Source: Methylocystis sp. (lineage in GTDB: Bacteria; Pseudomonadota; Alphaproteobacteria; Rhizobiales; Beijerinckiaceae). Taken from it: a stretch of DNA of 64,000 nt. The position numbers and the translations under genes were made by a program. The stretch lies in the NCBI GenBank assembly GCA_022843405.1, contig JALHNQ010000004.1, positions 1 through 64,000 on the forward strand. The letters run 5' to 3'. Every line of letters begins with the position of its first letter. The stretch's first letter is position 1. The notes under the pieces were generated by a model, which did no database searches, was not told the DNA's origin, and saw only the letters and a program-made list of their open reading frames with translations. This document shows positions 45,973 through 56,298 of this stretch, piece by piece.

Positions 45973-47193
45973 ATGTGGCAGAGAAAACCTCCGCTCGGCT
46001 CCAAAATTGCGAAGTCGGCCGCGCTTCCATCGCGTGATCTCGACGCGGACGCAGAGCTCGAGATGCAGCAGTTGCAATGGGCTGGGCTCAGCCCCGAACG
46101 GCAGATTACGCTGTGGGGCTTGACGCTTCTAGCGCTCGGCCTCGCCCTCTATTTTCTAAGCCCGGTCCTCGCGCCCTTCGTCGCCGGAACCGCGCTTGGC
46201 TATCTGCTCGACCCGATCGCCGACCGCCTGCAGCGGCTCGGCCTGTCGCGGCTCGGCGCGGCGGGACTTCTGCTCGTCGTCTTTCTGTTCGTCGTCGGCA
46301 CGGCGGCCGTCGTTCTGATTCCGATTCTCTCACACCAGCTTGCCGGCTTTCTCACCTCGCTGCCGGGGTATCTGCAGACGCTGCACGGACTGCTCACGCA
46401 ATGGAGTGAGCGCGTCACCAGCGATTCGATCAACGGCTGGCTGCAGGAGTTCGGATTCGGCGGCGCCGCGGCGAATTTCGACGCACAAAAATACATCAAC
46501 GATCTAACGAGTCAGGCCGCGACCTTGCTCGGCGATTTCGTGAAATCGCTGTTGTGGCGCGGCTATGCGCTCATCAACGTGGTCTCTCTCATCGTCATCA
46601 CGCCGGTCGTCGCCTTCTATATGCTGCTCGACTGGGATCACATGGTCAGGATCATCGACGATCTGATCCCGCCGCGCCATCGCGACGACGTCCGTTCGCT
46701 CGCGCGCGACATCGACCGCGCGCTCGCCGGCTTCGTTCGCGGGCAGTCGCTCGTCTGCCTGTTTCTCGGCATCTGGTATGCGGTCGGCCTGTCGGCGATC
46801 GGGCTGAACTTCGGTTTCCTCATCGGCGTCAGCGCGGGGTTCCTGAGTTTTGTTCCCTATGTGGGTTCGATCACCGCCTTCGTGTTGTCGATCATCGTGG
46901 CGATCGTTCAGGGCTGGCCGCATGTCAATCTGCCGATCGAGGCGGTGGCGATCGTGACGACCGGACTGATCATGGACGGCTATGTGCTGTCGCCGCGGCT
47001 GGTCGGCGCCTCCGTCGGCCTGCATCCGGTCTGGATCATGTTCGCCCTGCTCGCTTTCGGGGCGCTGTTCGGATTCACCGGCCTCATCGTCGCCGTACCG
47101 GTCGCGGCGGCGCTTGGCGCCTTCATGCGCTTTCTGGCGAAACGCTATCGCGCGAGCGCGCTCTATCAGCACCCGATTCCGGACCGCACATGA
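45973..47193 (+). CDS. AI-2E family transporter (PerM/UPF0118)
   Basis: 406 residues, with about eight membrane helices (LTLLALGLALYFLSPVLAPFVAG to FGFTGLIVAVPVAAALGAFM) and the large loop typical of the PerM family (FTIQ-like LQTLHGLLTQWSERVTSDS). Members include exporters and Na+/H+ antiporter-like proteins; the substrate cannot be predicted. It starts 2 bases after pgsA and its stop overlaps hdaA (ATGA), so these genes are transcribed together. Confidence 0.88.
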   Translation: MWQRKPPLGSKIAKSAALPSRDLDADAELEMQQLQWAGLSPERQITLWGLTLLALGLALYFLSPVLAPFVAGTALGYLLDPIADRLQRLGLSRLGAAGLLLVVFLFVVGTAAVVLIPILSHQLAGFLTSLPGYLQTLHGLLTQWSERVTSDSINGWLQEFGFGGAAANFDAQKYINDLTSQAATLLGDFVKSLLWRGYALINVVSLIVITPVVAFYMLLDWDHMVRIIDDLIPPRHRDDVRSLARDIDRALAGFVRGQSLVCLFLGIWYAVGLSAIGLNFGFLIGVSAGFLSFVPYVGSITAFVLSIIVAIVQGWPHVNLPIEAVAIVTTGLIMDGYVLSPRLVGASVGLHPVWIMFALLAFGALFGFTGLIVAVPVAAALGAFMRFLAKRYRASALYQHPIPDRT

Positions 47194-47891
47194 CGAAGGC
47201 CGGCGCCTTGGACGACCGCGGGTCGGGAAGGCAGTTGCCGCTCGATTTGCCGACGACCCCGCGTTTCGGACGCGAGGACTTTCTGCCCGCCGCATCGAAC
47301 CGCGCAGCGCTGGAGATGATCGAACGCTGGCCGGATTGGCCGGATCGCGCGCTCACCCTGATCGGTCCGAAGGGCGCGGGCAAGAGCCACCTCTGCGCCA
47401 TTTGGGGGGCGCGCGCCGGCGCGTGCGTGGTTACGCCCGATGCCTTGCCGACGCTGGAACAGCTCGTTGCGCACGCCCCTCGCGCCATCCTCATCGACGA
47501 CGTTGATCGCGCGTCCGACGAAACGGCGCTGTTTCATCTCTTAAATTTCGTGAGCGAAAGCGGCGCCTTTCTGCTGATGAGCGCGATGCGCGCGCCGCGG
47601 GCGGAGGGCGTGCGGCTTCCCGACCTGCTGTCGCGCCTGCGCCGCGCGCCGTCCGTCGAGATCGGCGCGCCGGACGAGGAACTGATGCGCGCCGTGCTGG
47701 TGAAGCTCTTTGCCGACCGTCAACTGATCGTCGAGCCGCCGGCGCTGGCTTTCGCGGCGCTGAGGCTGGAGCGGTCCCTCGACGCGGCGCGCGATTTCGT
47801 CGCCGCGCTCGACCGCGAGGCTTTGGCCCGAGGACGCCCTGTCACACGGGCGCTGGCGGCCAAGGTTATGGAAGAATTCATCAGAGATTAG
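47190..47891 (+). CDS. hdaA: DnaA-related regulatory protein HdaA
   Basis: Promotes hydrolysis of DnaA-bound ATP after replication starts (regulatory inactivation of DnaA). 233 residues from ATG 47190: the N-terminal clamp-binding-like QLPLDLPTTPRFGREDFL, P-loop IGPKGAGKSHLC, Walker B-like AILIDDVDRA, and helical AAA lid (DLLSRLRRAPSVEIGAPDEELMRAVLVKLF). It overlaps the upstream perM stop. The order perM-hdaA-ppk-ppx is common in Rhizobiales. Confidence 0.92.
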   Translation: MTKAGALDDRGSGRQLPLDLPTTPRFGREDFLPAASNRAALEMIERWPDWPDRALTLIGPKGAGKSHLCAIWGARAGACVVTPDALPTLEQLVAHAPRAILIDDVDRASDETALFHLLNFVSESGAFLLMSAMRAPRAEGVRLPDLLSRLRRAPSVEIGAPDEELMRAVLVKLFADRQLIVEPPALAFAALRLERSLDAARDFVAALDREALARGRPVTRALAAKVMEEFIRD

Positions 47892-47944
47892 CACTGCGCC
47901 TTTCATCGCGGCGCAAGCCTGTGCCATGATGGCCCGACCGGAAA

Positions 47945-50182
47945 ATGGACATGAAACCCCACATACAGGATCAGCTCGCCGCCGAGCGCACCGGCGCCGA
48001 TATCGTTGTCATGGATCGCGCCGATGAGATTCTCGTCGAGGATCCCGCCAAGCTTGCGGCTTCTCCGCAGCGCTTCATCAATCGAGAATTGTCCTGGCTC
48101 GAGTTTAACCGTCGCGTGCTGGAGGAGGCCTCCAACCGCAGTCACCCGCTGCTCGAGCAGCTGCGGTTTCTGTCGATTTCGGCCAATAATCTCGATGAAT
48201 TCTTCATGGTGCGCGTCGCCGGCCTGCGCGGGCAGGTGCGCTCCGGCGTGACCGCGCGCTCCGAGGACGGCCTGACGCCGGCCGAGCAGCTGGCCAAGAT
48301 CACCGAGCGCGTCACGCTGCTGACGAGCGAGCAGCTGCGGCGCTGGCGCGAACTTCGCGCCGAAATCGAGGGCGTCGGCATCGTCATTGTCGAACCCGCC
48401 GATGTCTCCAAAGCCGACCGCGAGTGGCTCGAGGAATATTTCCTCAGCCGCGTCTTTCCGGTGCTGACGCCGCTTGCGGTCGATCCAGCGCATCCGTTCC
48501 CCTTCATTCCCAATCTCGGCTTCACCTTGGCGCTCGAACTGGTGCGTCCCGGCGATCGCAAGACGCTGCAGGCGCTTGTCAGGCTGCCGCCGAAGATTGA
48601 GCGTTTCGTTCCTTTGCCGGCGACGAGCGGCGCCGGACGCGAACGTTTCATGCTGCTCGAAACGCTGATCGCGATGAACGCGCAGCGGCTCTTTCCCGGC
48701 TATCTGCTGCGGGGGCAGGGGTTGTTCCGGGTCATCCGCGACAGCGATCTCGAAGTCGAGGAAGAAGCCGAAGATCTCGTGCTCCTGTTCGAGACGGCGC
48801 TCAAGCGGCGCCGGCGTGGTTCGGTGATCCGGCTCGAAGTCGCCGCCGACATGCCGGCGAGCTTACGCGGGCTCGTCGCCGAGGAACTCGACGTTAACGA
48901 GCCCGAAATGTTCGAAATCGACGGCATGCTGGCGCTCAACGATCTCTCCGAACTCGTCGCGCTCGATCGGCCGGAACTTAAATTCAAGCCCTATAATCCG
49001 CGCTTCCCCGAGCGCGTGCGCGACAATGGCGGCGACTGTTTTCTGGCGATCAAGCAGAAGGATCTTGCCGTCCATCACCCGTACGAATCTTTCGACGTCG
49101 TGGTGCAGTTCCTGCAACAGGCGGCGCGCGACCCGAACGTCATCGCGATCAAGCAGACGCTCTATCGCACCTCGAACAACAGTCCGATCGTGCGTGCGCT
49201 TGTGGAGGCGGCGGAGGCCGGCAAATCCGTCACCGCCCTCGTCGAACTCAAAGCGCGTTTCGACGAGGAAGCGAACATCCGCTGGGCGCGCGACCTCGAA
49301 CGCGCCGGCGCGCAAGTGGTCTTTGGCTTCATTGAACTCAAGACGCACGCCAAATTGTCGCTCGTCGTGCGCCGGGAAGGCGCGGGACTCGTCACCTATT
49401 GCCACGTCGGCACCGGCAATTATCACCCAGTGACGGCGCGCATCTATACGGACATTTCGGTGTTTACCGCCGATCCCGCGATCGGACGGGACATTTCGCG
49501 AATCTTCAACTACATCACCGGCTATGCGGAGCCTGCGGGGCTGGAGCGCATGTCGGTCTCGCCGATTTCGCTCAAGAAGAAGCTTCTCGAACATATCGAG
49601 CAGGAAATCGCCTTCGTGAAGGCCGGCAAGCCCGGCGTCATCTGGGCCAAATGCAACGCGCTCGTCGATCCGGAAATCATCGACGCCCTTTACGCCGCCT
49701 CGCAAGCGGGCGTCTCGATCGATCTTATCGTGCGCGGCATCTGCTGTCTGCGGCCGGGCGTTCCGGGGCTTTCCGACAATATTCGGGTAAAGTCGATCGT
49801 CGGACGATTCCTTGAACATGCGCGCGTCTATGCATTCGGCGGCGGCCATGCGCTGCCCCATCCGCGCGCGCATGTCTATATTTCTTCCGCCGATCTGATG
49901 CCGCGCAATCTCGATCGAAGGGTCGAGGCGATGATGCCGATCGTCAATCCGACGGTGCACCAGCAGGTGCTCGATCAGATCATGCTCGCCAATCTGATCG
50001 ACAATGAGCAAAGCTATCGCGTGCTGCCCGATGGTTCGTCCATGCGCATCGTCCCGCCCGAAGGCGAGGAGCGATTCAATGCGCATAAATATTTCATGAC
50101 CAACCCGTCGCTTTCGGGTCGCGGTAAGTCGCTCAAGGATTGGCGGCCGCGTTCGCTGCTGAAGCGTGGGCAAAATGCTTGA
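47945..50182 (+). CDS. ppk: Polyphosphate kinase Ppk1
   Basis: Makes polyphosphate from ATP reversibly. 745 residues with the four Ppk1 domains in order: [20 protein letters not shown] (N), head, then two HKD-like catalytic domains. The phosphorylated His lies in [20 protein letters not shown] (C1), and C2 contains [42 protein letters not shown] is conserved. Its end overlaps ppx, a functional partner. Confidence 0.97.
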   Translation: MDMKPHIQDQLAAERTGADIVVMDRADEILVEDPAKLAASPQRFINRELSWLEFNRRVLEEASNRSHPLLEQLRFLSISANNLDEFFMVRVAGLRGQVRSGVTARSEDGLTPAEQLAKITERVTLLTSEQLRRWRELRAEIEGVGIVIVEPADVSKADREWLEEYFLSRVFPVLTPLAVDPAHPFPFIPNLGFTLALELVRPGDRKTLQALVRLPPKIERFVPLPATSGAGRERFMLLETLIAMNAQRLFPGYLLRGQGLFRVIRDSDLEVEEEAEDLVLLFETALKRRRRGSVIRLEVAADMPASLRGLVAEELDVNEPEMFEIDGMLALNDLSELVALDRPELKFKPYNPRFPERVRDNGGDCFLAIKQKDLAVHHPYESFDVVVQFLQQAARDPNVIAIKQTLYRTSNNSPIVRALVEAAEAGKSVTALVELKARFDEEANIRWARDLERAGAQVVFGFIELKTHAKLSLVVRREGAGLVTYCHVGTGNYHPVTARIYTDISVFTADPAIGRDISRIFNYITGYAEPAGLERMSVSPISLKKKLLEHIEQEIAFVKAGKPGVIWAKCNALVDPEIIDALYAASQAGVSIDLIVRGICCLRPGVPGLSDNIRVKSIVGRFLEHARVYAFGGGHALPHPRAHVYISSADLMPRNLDRRVEAMMPIVNPTVHQQVLDQIMLANLIDNEQSYRVLPDGSSMRIVPPEGEERFNAHKYFMTNPSLSGRGKSLKDWRPRSLLKRGQNA

Positions 50183-51701
50183 GACGCCGCAGCGTCAGAT
50201 GACGCAGCGGCCTGATTCGGAGCCAAGACCCGTCGCCATTGTCGACATCGGCTCGAATTCGGTGCGTCTCGTCGCCTATCAGGCGTTGGCGCGCGCGCTG
50301 ACGCCGATCTTCAACGAAAAGGCGATGTGCGGCCTCGGCAAGGGCGTCGTCACGACCGGCCGGCTGCCCGACGACGCCGTCGACAAGGCGCTGAAGGCGC
50401 TGCGGCGCTATCGCGCGCTGTGCGAGACGATGGGCGTCGGCGACATCGAGGTGATCGCCACCGCCGCGGTGCGCGAAGCCAAGAACGGAACGGTGTTTCT
50501 CGAAGCGGCGCGCGACGCCATTCAGCGCGATATTTCTTTGCTTTCCGGACGACGCGAGGCGGAGCTATCGGCGCTCGGCGTCGTTTCGGCGATTCATGAG
50601 CCGGACGGCGTCGTCGGCGATCTCGGCGGCGGCTCGCTCGAACTGATCGACGTCCACAAGGAGGCGCTCGGCAAGGGCGTCACGCTGCCGCTCGGCGGAC
50701 TGGCGCTCATGGACGCCGCGCAGCGCTCGATGCGCGAGGCGACGCGCATCGCCCGCAAGGCGATCGCCGACGCCAAGCCGCTCGAACATCTCAAGGGCCG
50801 AACCTTTTACGCAGTGGGCGGCACTTGGCGGTCGCTCGCGAAGCTCCACATGCGTCAGCGCAATTATCCGCTCGGCGTGATGCATCATTATCGCATCCAG
50901 ACGAGCGAAGCCGCCGACTTTGCCGAGCTTGTCGAACATATCGATAGCGAGGCGCTGGAGGACATCAATGTCGTCTCGGCCGCCCGTCGGCCGCTGCTCG
51001 CCTATGGCGCGATCGTGCTCGATGAAATCATCCGCCGCGCCAAACCCCGCGAAATCGTCATTTCCGCCGCCGGCGTGCGTGAAGGCATGCTGTATGAACG
51101 GCTGCCGCCAGCAGAGCGGCGCATCGATCCCTTGCTCTCGGCCACTCGCGAATTGGAGGCGACATTCGCGCGCGCGCCGGGCTATGGCGACGATCTCGTC
51201 GATTGGACCGAAGCCTTCATGGACAAAAGCGGGATCGACGAGACGCAGGAGGAGCGCCGGTTGCGTCACGCCGCCTGTCTGCTCTCCGACATCGCTTGGC
51301 GCGCCCATCCCGAATATCGCGCGCAGCGGGCCATGAATATCGTCACGCAGGGGCCGTTCGTCGCCATCGATCATCCGGGCCGCGCGTTTTTGTCGCTTGC
51401 CATCGTCTTTCGTCACGAGGGGCTCGACGGGGCCGAGGGGCTTTCGGATCTGCGCACCCTGTTGACGACGCGTCTGTTCATGCGCGCGCGCATTCTCGGG
51501 GCGTTGATGCGCGTCGCCTATCTGTTGTCGGCGTCGATGCCGGGCGTGCTGCCGCGCACGCGTCTTCGGGTCTGCGACCGCGCGGCGACGCTCACTCTGC
51601 CGCAGGCATTCGCCGATCTGGTGAGCGAGCGCGTGCTCACTCGATTGAAGGCGCTCGGCAAGCTCATCGGCGTCGACGCACGTATCGAAATCGGGTCCTG
51701 A
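50175..51701 (+). CDS. ppx: Exopolyphosphatase Ppx
   Basis: Degrades polyphosphate from the end; member of the Ppx/GppA group of the actin-like ATPase fold. [17 protein letters not shown] and [16 protein letters not shown] are phosphate-1 and phosphate-2 motifs. HD-like helices occupy the C-terminal half, and the remaining 200 residues are the Rhizobiales-type long form (about 508 residues). Start ATG 50175 overlaps ppk by 8 bases; GTG 50166 is an alternative. Confidence 0.95.
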   Translation: MLETPQRQMTQRPDSEPRPVAIVDIGSNSVRLVAYQALARALTPIFNEKAMCGLGKGVVTTGRLPDDAVDKALKALRRYRALCETMGVGDIEVIATAAVREAKNGTVFLEAARDAIQRDISLLSGRREAELSALGVVSAIHEPDGVVGDLGGGSLELIDVHKEALGKGVTLPLGGLALMDAAQRSMREATRIARKAIADAKPLEHLKGRTFYAVGGTWRSLAKLHMRQRNYPLGVMHHYRIQTSEAADFAELVEHIDSEALEDINVVSAARRPLLAYGAIVLDEIIRRAKPREIVISAAGVREGMLYERLPPAERRIDPLLSATRELEATFARAPGYGDDLVDWTEAFMDKSGIDETQEERRLRHAACLLSDIAWRAHPEYRAQRAMNIVTQGPFVAIDHPGRAFLSLAIVFRHEGLDGAEGLSDLRTLLTTRLFMRARILGALMRVAYLLSASMPGVLPRTRLRVCDRAATLTLPQAFADLVSERVLTRLKALGKLIGVDARIEIGS

Positions 51702-51750
51702 AGGCGTTGGCGCCCTAAATTCAGGACGATTCGATTGAAAGGAATCCGGT

Positions 51751-52794
51751 ATGAGAAAGTTCTTTGTAACTTGGCTTCTCGGCTGCGTCGCGCTCACATT
51801 GACGAGTGCCGGCGCAAAGGCATGCACGCGCGTGCTCTATGGGACCGCCGATAAGGACTATATCGTCGGCCGGACCATGGATTGGGACGTCGATCCGCGA
51901 ACGAATCTTTGGTCCTTTCCGCGCGGCATGGCGCGCGACGGCGGAGTCGGCCCCGGCTCGATCAAATGGACCGCGAAATATGGTTCGCTCGCCGCCGACT
52001 TTTATGACGCGGCCACGGCGGAGGGCATCAATGACGCGGGCCTCGTCGTTAGCCTTCTCTATCTTGCCGAGGCGGATTACGGAGACCCGAAAACGTCAAG
52101 AAAGCCGCTGCTTTCCGTCGCCGGCTGGGCGCAATATGTGCTCGACAATTATGCGAGCGTCGCGGATGCGGTGAAGGCGCTGCAAAAGGAGCCCTTCGCA
52201 ATCGTCGCGCCCGACCTTCCCGGCGGCTTCAAATCGGCGAGCCATATGGCCCTCGCCGACGGATCGGGCGACAGCGCCATCCTCGAATATCTCGGCGGAA
52301 AACTCGTCATCCATCACAATCCCAAATATACGGTGATGACCAATTCGCCGCCCTTCGATCAGCAGCTTGCGCTCAACACCTACTGGATTGAAATCGGCGG
52401 GTCGAATTTTCTTCCCGGCACGCATCGGGCGTCCGATCGCTTCGCCCGCGCATATTGGAACTTGAACGCGACGCCGAAAGTCGCGGACGAGCGCGTCGCG
52501 ATCGCCAGCGTCTTTTCGATCATGCGCAACGTGTCGGTGCCGCTTGGGATTTCCACGCCGCAGGAGCCCAACATCGCCTCGACGCGATGGCGTTCGGTGA
52601 CCGACATCAAGGAGCGGCTCTATTATTTCGAGCCGACGCTTAATCCTTCGATCTTTTGGGTGGATTTGACGAAGCTGAAACTGGAGTCGGGCGCGAAGCC
52701 GGCGAAGCTCGATTTGTCGGGAAGCCCAATTCTTTCCGGCGAGGTCTCGGACAAATTCGTTCCAGCCGAGCCGTTCAAATTCCTGGCGCATTAG
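51751..52794 (+). CDS. Linear amide C-N hydrolase (choloylglycine/penicillin V acylase family)
   Basis: Ntn hydrolase, 347 residues. A signal peptide cleaved after AKA exposes Cys25 (ACTRVLYG) as the N-terminal nucleophile. IVGRTMDWD carries the conserved Arg/Asp residues, and YTVMTNSPPFDQQ the conserved Asn. Related enzymes deacylate bile acids, penicillin V or acyl-homoserine lactones. In an environmental bacterium an AHL acylase or another N-acyl amide substrate is plausible, but not shown. GAAAGGAAT is the likely ribosome site. It lies between ppx and the globin genes. Confidence 0.87.
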   Translation: MRKFFVTWLLGCVALTLTSAGAKACTRVLYGTADKDYIVGRTMDWDVDPRTNLWSFPRGMARDGGVGPGSIKWTAKYGSLAADFYDAATAEGINDAGLVVSLLYLAEADYGDPKTSRKPLLSVAGWAQYVLDNYASVADAVKALQKEPFAIVAPDLPGGFKSASHMALADGSGDSAILEYLGGKLVIHHNPKYTVMTNSPPFDQQLALNTYWIEIGGSNFLPGTHRASDRFARAYWNLNATPKVADERVAIASVFSIMRNVSVPLGISTPQEPNIASTRWRSVTDIKERLYYFEPTLNPSIFWVDLTKLKLESGAKPAKLDLSGSPILSGEVSDKFVPAEPFKFLAH

Positions 52795-52803
52795 GCGAGT
52801 CGA

Positions 52804-53760
52804 TCACCGCGCCGGGGTGAAAGCGTCCGATCGGATGTTTTTCAGGCTCGCGCCGCGCATGAACAAGTCGCGCTTCAGGCGCTTCACCAGATTCTCGCCG
52901 CCGCAGAGAAAAATCGCGGCGTCGGAGACGCTTTGCTCGGCGTCAAGCGCTGTCGCCGCAACGTCGCCGCCATGCGGTGCCGCTGGATCGAAGGCGCAGG
53001 GGCGATAGTCGACATTGTCGCGGGCGTTCGATATCGCCTGCAGTTCGTCCGAAAGATAAAGCCCTTTGCCGCTGCGCGCGCCGTGATACAGCCGGATCGG
53101 CCCATGATGGCCGCTGCGAAGCGCGTCGCGCAGCACGCCATAGAGCGGCGCGAGACCGGTGCCCGCGCCGATCAGCAGCATCGGCTGATCCGTATGGACG
53201 CCCTCGTAAAAGCAGGAGCCCGATGGTCCCGCGACGCGCAATTTGTCGCCGGCCTGCAACTCTTCCGCCAAATGACGGCTCATGCGTCCGTCGTGATGGA
53301 GGCGAATGTGCATTTCGAGGAAAGCGTCTTCCTCGGGATGGCTGGCGAGCGAGTAGTGGCGTTTAAGGTCTTCGCCGGCGCTGAGTTCGACAAACTGTCC
53401 GGGTCGATAGGCGAATCCTTCCGCCTCGACCCGCAGCCGGACGATATCGTCGCTCAAAGGATCGATGGCGCGAACGATCGCTTCGAGACTCGCGCCGAGA
53501 TCGTCGGGCCGCAAAATCGTCATCGGCGTCTTGGGCCGGCATATGCAGGGCAGAAAATAGCCCATCGCTCTTTGCGCGTCGGTCAAGCCGGACTGAGACT
53601 CCGGCGGCGGCGCGCCGTCGATCGCCCGATGCAGGCAGCTGTGGCAATTGCCGGCGCGGCACGAATGCGGCGCGTTCACGCCAACGCGCAGCAACGCTTC
53701 AAGAACGGTTTCGCCCGGCGCGACGTCGACCGCGCCGCCCTCGTGCCTGATGAGCGTCAC
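52804..53760 (-). CDS. 2Fe-2S ferredoxin / FAD / NAD reductase (MmoC-like fusion)
   Basis: 318 residues. The N-terminal plant-type ferredoxin has Cys34, Cys39, Cys42 and Cys72 (CRAGNCHSC, then PCICRPK). The FAD domain follows (YRPGQFVEL; RHYSLAS), then the NAD-binding domain (LLIGAGTGLAPLYG; CGGENLVKRLKRDL). This is the arrangement of the reductase components of oxygenases such as MmoC or benzoate dioxygenase reductase. Four bases before its start the truncated haemoglobin gene ends, so they form an operon. The reductase may feed electrons to the globin for NO dioxygenation; this is inference. Confidence 0.87.
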   Translation of the reverse strand: MTLIRHEGGAVDVAPGETVLEALLRVGVNAPHSCRAGNCHSCLHRAIDGAPPPESQSGLTDAQRAMGYFLPCICRPKTPMTILRPDDLGASLEAIVRAIDPLSDDIVRLRVEAEGFAYRPGQFVELSAGEDLKRHYSLASHPEEDAFLEMHIRLHHDGRMSRHLAEELQAGDKLRVAGPSGSCFYEGVHTDQPMLLIGAGTGLAPLYGVLRDALRSGHHGPIRLYHGARSGKGLYLSDELQAISNARDNVDYRPCAFDPAAPHGGDVAATALDAEQSVSDAAIFLCGGENLVKRLKRDLFMRGASLKNIRSDAFTPAR

Positions 53761-53764
53761 GAGA

Positions 53765-54130
53765 CTAGCGATTGAGCACGTCGTCGCGCACGGAATTGGC
53801 GAGAGCGGCGACTTCTTTCACCTCCGTGTCGGGAACGCCAAGATCGCGCAGCGTGTAGTTGAGGTTTTCGATCACCGCGTCGACATGCGAATCATTCAGA
53901 CCCTTATCGACAAGCCGCTTATGCGCGTTGCGCATATCGGCGCCGGTGTAATTGTTGGGTCCGCCGAACGCCATGGTGAGAAACGCCTTCTGCTTGGCGA
54001 TCTGGCTCTCCATGTCGACATTGTCGAAGAAATGCGCGATCCGGCCGTCCGCCAGCACTTTACGATAAAAAAGCTCGACGGCCGCGTTGACTGCGCCTTC
54101 GCCGCCCAGGCGCTCGTATAGGCTGGACAT
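53765..54130 (-). CDS. Group I truncated haemoglobin
   Basis: 121 residues with the 2-on-2 globin fold. Phe21-Tyr22 (ELFYRKV) is the B9-B10 pair, FFDNVDM the CD region, FGGPNNYTGADMR the pre-F loop, and His70 (RNAHKRL) the proximal haem ligand. These proteins bind O2 and NO, and several detoxify NO. ATG 54130 has GGGAGGAAAG upstream. It is first in an operon with the ferredoxin-flavin reductase, suggesting a dedicated electron donor. Confidence 0.92.
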   Translation of the reverse strand: MSSLYERLGGEGAVNAAVELFYRKVLADGRIAHFFDNVDMESQIAKQKAFLTMAFGGPNNYTGADMRNAHKRLVDKGLNDSHVDAVIENLNYTLRDLGVPDTEVKEVAALANSVRDDVLNR

Positions 54131-54270
54131 TCTTTCCTCCCTGGAATTGGTCTTATTCGTAACTATAGTCACGAGTGCGACGGCAGGCGCAAAGGCCAGC
54201 CGTCGCCAATTCCAGGGTTTCGATAGGGCCACGATGCGGCGGCGCAACTGCGCCGCCGCTCCAAAACGAT

Positions 54271-54660
54271 CTATTCAGCCGCGGGATGCGCCGCGATGCG
54301 ATCGATCTTGTCGACGCGCATGGAGTCGGCGCCCTGAGCGCAGCTGAAGCGCAAGGTCGAGCCAACCGCCGAGTCGAAATGCGCCGCCTTGCCGTCGGCG
54401 ACGGTGACGACCAGACGCGTCGCCTGGGTTTCGGGCGTTGCCTGCTCATCCAGCGCCGAGTCGATCACCATCATCGTTAGACGGCAGCCGTTCTCGCCCG
54501 ACGCAAAATAGCTCACGACATGCTTTGACCCGGCGTCAAAACTCGCCGCCATCAGTGGCTTCATCGTCACGGAGGCGTCGGCGGCGGACAGGGCCGAGCT
54601 TGTTGCAAGGCACAGCGCTCCGCCGAACGCCGCCGCGACAATTCGATTTCCTGTGATCAT
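54271..54660 (-). CDS. Small secreted protein of unknown function
   Basis: 129 residues. MITGNRIVAAAFGGALCLATSSALSAAD is a signal peptide, and GGAAGGAAAAG lies upstream of ATG 54660. The mature part has two Cys (ENGCRL, RFSCAQ) that could form a disulfide, and beta-rich segments (HVVSYFASGENGCRLTMMV; ATRLVVTVADGKAAHFD). I do not recognise a family. It is 140 bases upstream of the globin operon, same strand. Confidence 0.65.
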   Translation of the reverse strand: MITGNRIVAAAFGGALCLATSSALSAADASVTMKPLMAASFDAGSKHVVSYFASGENGCRLTMMVIDSALDEQATPETQATRLVVTVADGKAAHFDSAVGSTLRFSCAQGADSMRVDKIDRIAAHPAAE

Positions 54661-54814
54661 GTCTTTTCCTTCCATCTTCGAAGCAAGACGCGCCATCGCG
54701 CTTGGCGATAGTGCGCCCTGCTCGAACTGGAGGTAGATATTGCAATGCACCCAAGCAATGGCGGGGGATGATTAAACATAATTTATGTACTATAATTACA
54801 TGAAAAATATATAT

Positions 54815-54832
54815 ATTTTAGCTTGCTAAAAT
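54815..54832 (-). terminator. Possible rnd terminator in AT-rich spacer
   Basis: attttagc-tt-gctaaaat is an 8-bp stem with a 2-base loop, followed on the minus strand by an atatatattttt run. It lies about 70 bases after the rnd stop. AT-rich stems are weak, hence low confidence. Confidence 0.4.
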
Positions 54833-54902
54833 TTTAGCCAGCGCTGTTGCCGCGCTGCTCGCAGCGCATGTTTATTTTGCGTCGCGGTAGAAAAATCCTC
54901 TA

Positions 54903-56075
54903 TTATTCGGCGGTTGCCGGCTCAGCGGCCTCTTGCCAGTCGAAAGTCACAACCCGGCCGTTTTCAACCGCAAGCGCGAGCCGGCCGCGCTTCAATTCCA
55001 GAGCCTTCTCGCCGAAGATGGCGCGGCGCCAGCCCTTCAGCGCCTGGATGTCAGCGCGATCGTCATGGGCGATGGCTTCGAGGTCGTCGACGGTTGCGAT
55101 CATCTTGGCGGCGACGCCGGTTTCCTCCGCCACCTGACGCAGCAGCACCTTCAGCAACTCGACCGTCGCGCCGTTCGAGTTGCGCCGGTCGCGCTCGATG
55201 CGCGGCAGCGTGGCGGGATCGCGGGCGACGCCGCGCTCGACTGCGGCGATAATGTCCGCCCCCGAGCGGGAACGCTCCATCCCCTTTGGAAAGGAGCGCA
55301 GATTGCCGAGCGCCTCGATCGAGCGCGGCGCGGCGACCGCGATTTCGAGGAGCACGTCGTCCTTCAGGACTCGCGAACGCGGCACGTCGCGCATTTGCGC
55401 CTCCAGCTCGCGCCAGCCGGCGATCTCCATCAGAACGGCGAGGTCGCGCGGCTTGCGCGCGCGGTGGCGCAGACGTTCCCAGGCGTTTTCCGGATGCTGT
55501 TCGTAAGTCGCGGGCGACGTGAGCGTCTCCATCTCGTCGGCAAGCCATTCGAGTCGGTTGGAACGTTCGAGCCGCGCCCGCAACGCCGCGTAAATGTCGC
55601 GAAGATGGGTGACGTCGGCGATCGCATATTCGATCTGCGCCTCCGACAGGGGACGGCGCGACCAGTCGGTGAAACGCGAAGATTTGTCGAGATTGGCGCG
55701 CGTGATCGCCTTAACGAGCTCAAGATAGGAGGCTTGTTCGCCGAATCCGCAGACCATGGCCGCGACCTGAGTGTCGAACAGCGGCGCGGGAATGAGACGG
55801 GCGAGACGCCAGATGATCTCGATATCCTGACGCGCGGCGTGAAACACCTTGACGATGTCCGGATTGGCCATCAGCTGGAAGAAGGGCGAAAGATCAAGGT
55901 CGTCGACAAGGGCGTCAATCGCCACAGCCTCCTCGGGCGACGCGAGCTGGATGACGCAGACGCGCGGCCAGAACGTTGTTTCCCGCAGGAATTCGGTGTC
56001 GACGGTGACGAAGGGATGCTGCGCGAAGCGATCGCAGACCGCAACCAGTTCCGCATTGGTGGTGAGGAGACTCAT
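54903..56075 (-). CDS. rnd: Ribonuclease D
   Basis: 3'-5' exonuclease for tRNA maturation, 390 residues. DEDDy catalytic residues: DTEFLRE (Exo I), [14 protein letters not shown] (Exo II), and YAIADVTHL (Exo III with its Asp). An HRDC domain follows (about 205-290) with [20 protein letters not shown]. In many Rhizobiales rnd follows ppx on the same strand; here it is inverted and an accessory block lies between them. Confidence 0.93.
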   Translation of the reverse strand: MSLLTTNAELVAVCDRFAQHPFVTVDTEFLRETTFWPRVCVIQLASPEEAVAIDALVDDLDLSPFFQLMANPDIVKVFHAARQDIEIIWRLARLIPAPLFDTQVAAMVCGFGEQASYLELVKAITRANLDKSSRFTDWSRRPLSEAQIEYAIADVTHLRDIYAALRARLERSNRLEWLADEMETLTSPATYEQHPENAWERLRHRARKPRDLAVLMEIAGWRELEAQMRDVPRSRVLKDDVLLEIAVAAPRSIEALGNLRSFPKGMERSRSGADIIAAVERGVARDPATLPRIERDRRNSNGATVELLKVLLRQVAEETGVAAKMIATVDDLEAIAHDDRADIQALKGWRRAIFGEKALELKRGRLALAVENGRVVTFDWQEAAEPATAE

Positions 56076-56298
56076 TTGAAATTTATTTTAAACGTTTTTG
56101 TCCCCGGCCTGAAGTCCTAAGGCGTCTCTTCCTCGTTTCGTCGACTTCGGCCCCATTCGAGGCCCGCCGGCAGGATGCAATTTGTGATTTTGAGCCGCCG
56201 GCCGGCCCCGACTGTCATAAAAGGCCATTTCCGAGTTGCGGGCGGCGCCTCTTACGCTAGCATACGCCGCCACTCTATCGGGGAGCCACGTCCGACAA

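Noticed and set aside
46554-47189. N-terminal extension of hdaA
   Set aside because: Out-of-frame shadow of perM, composition Arg-rich; hdaA starts at 47190 with an ATGA overlap.
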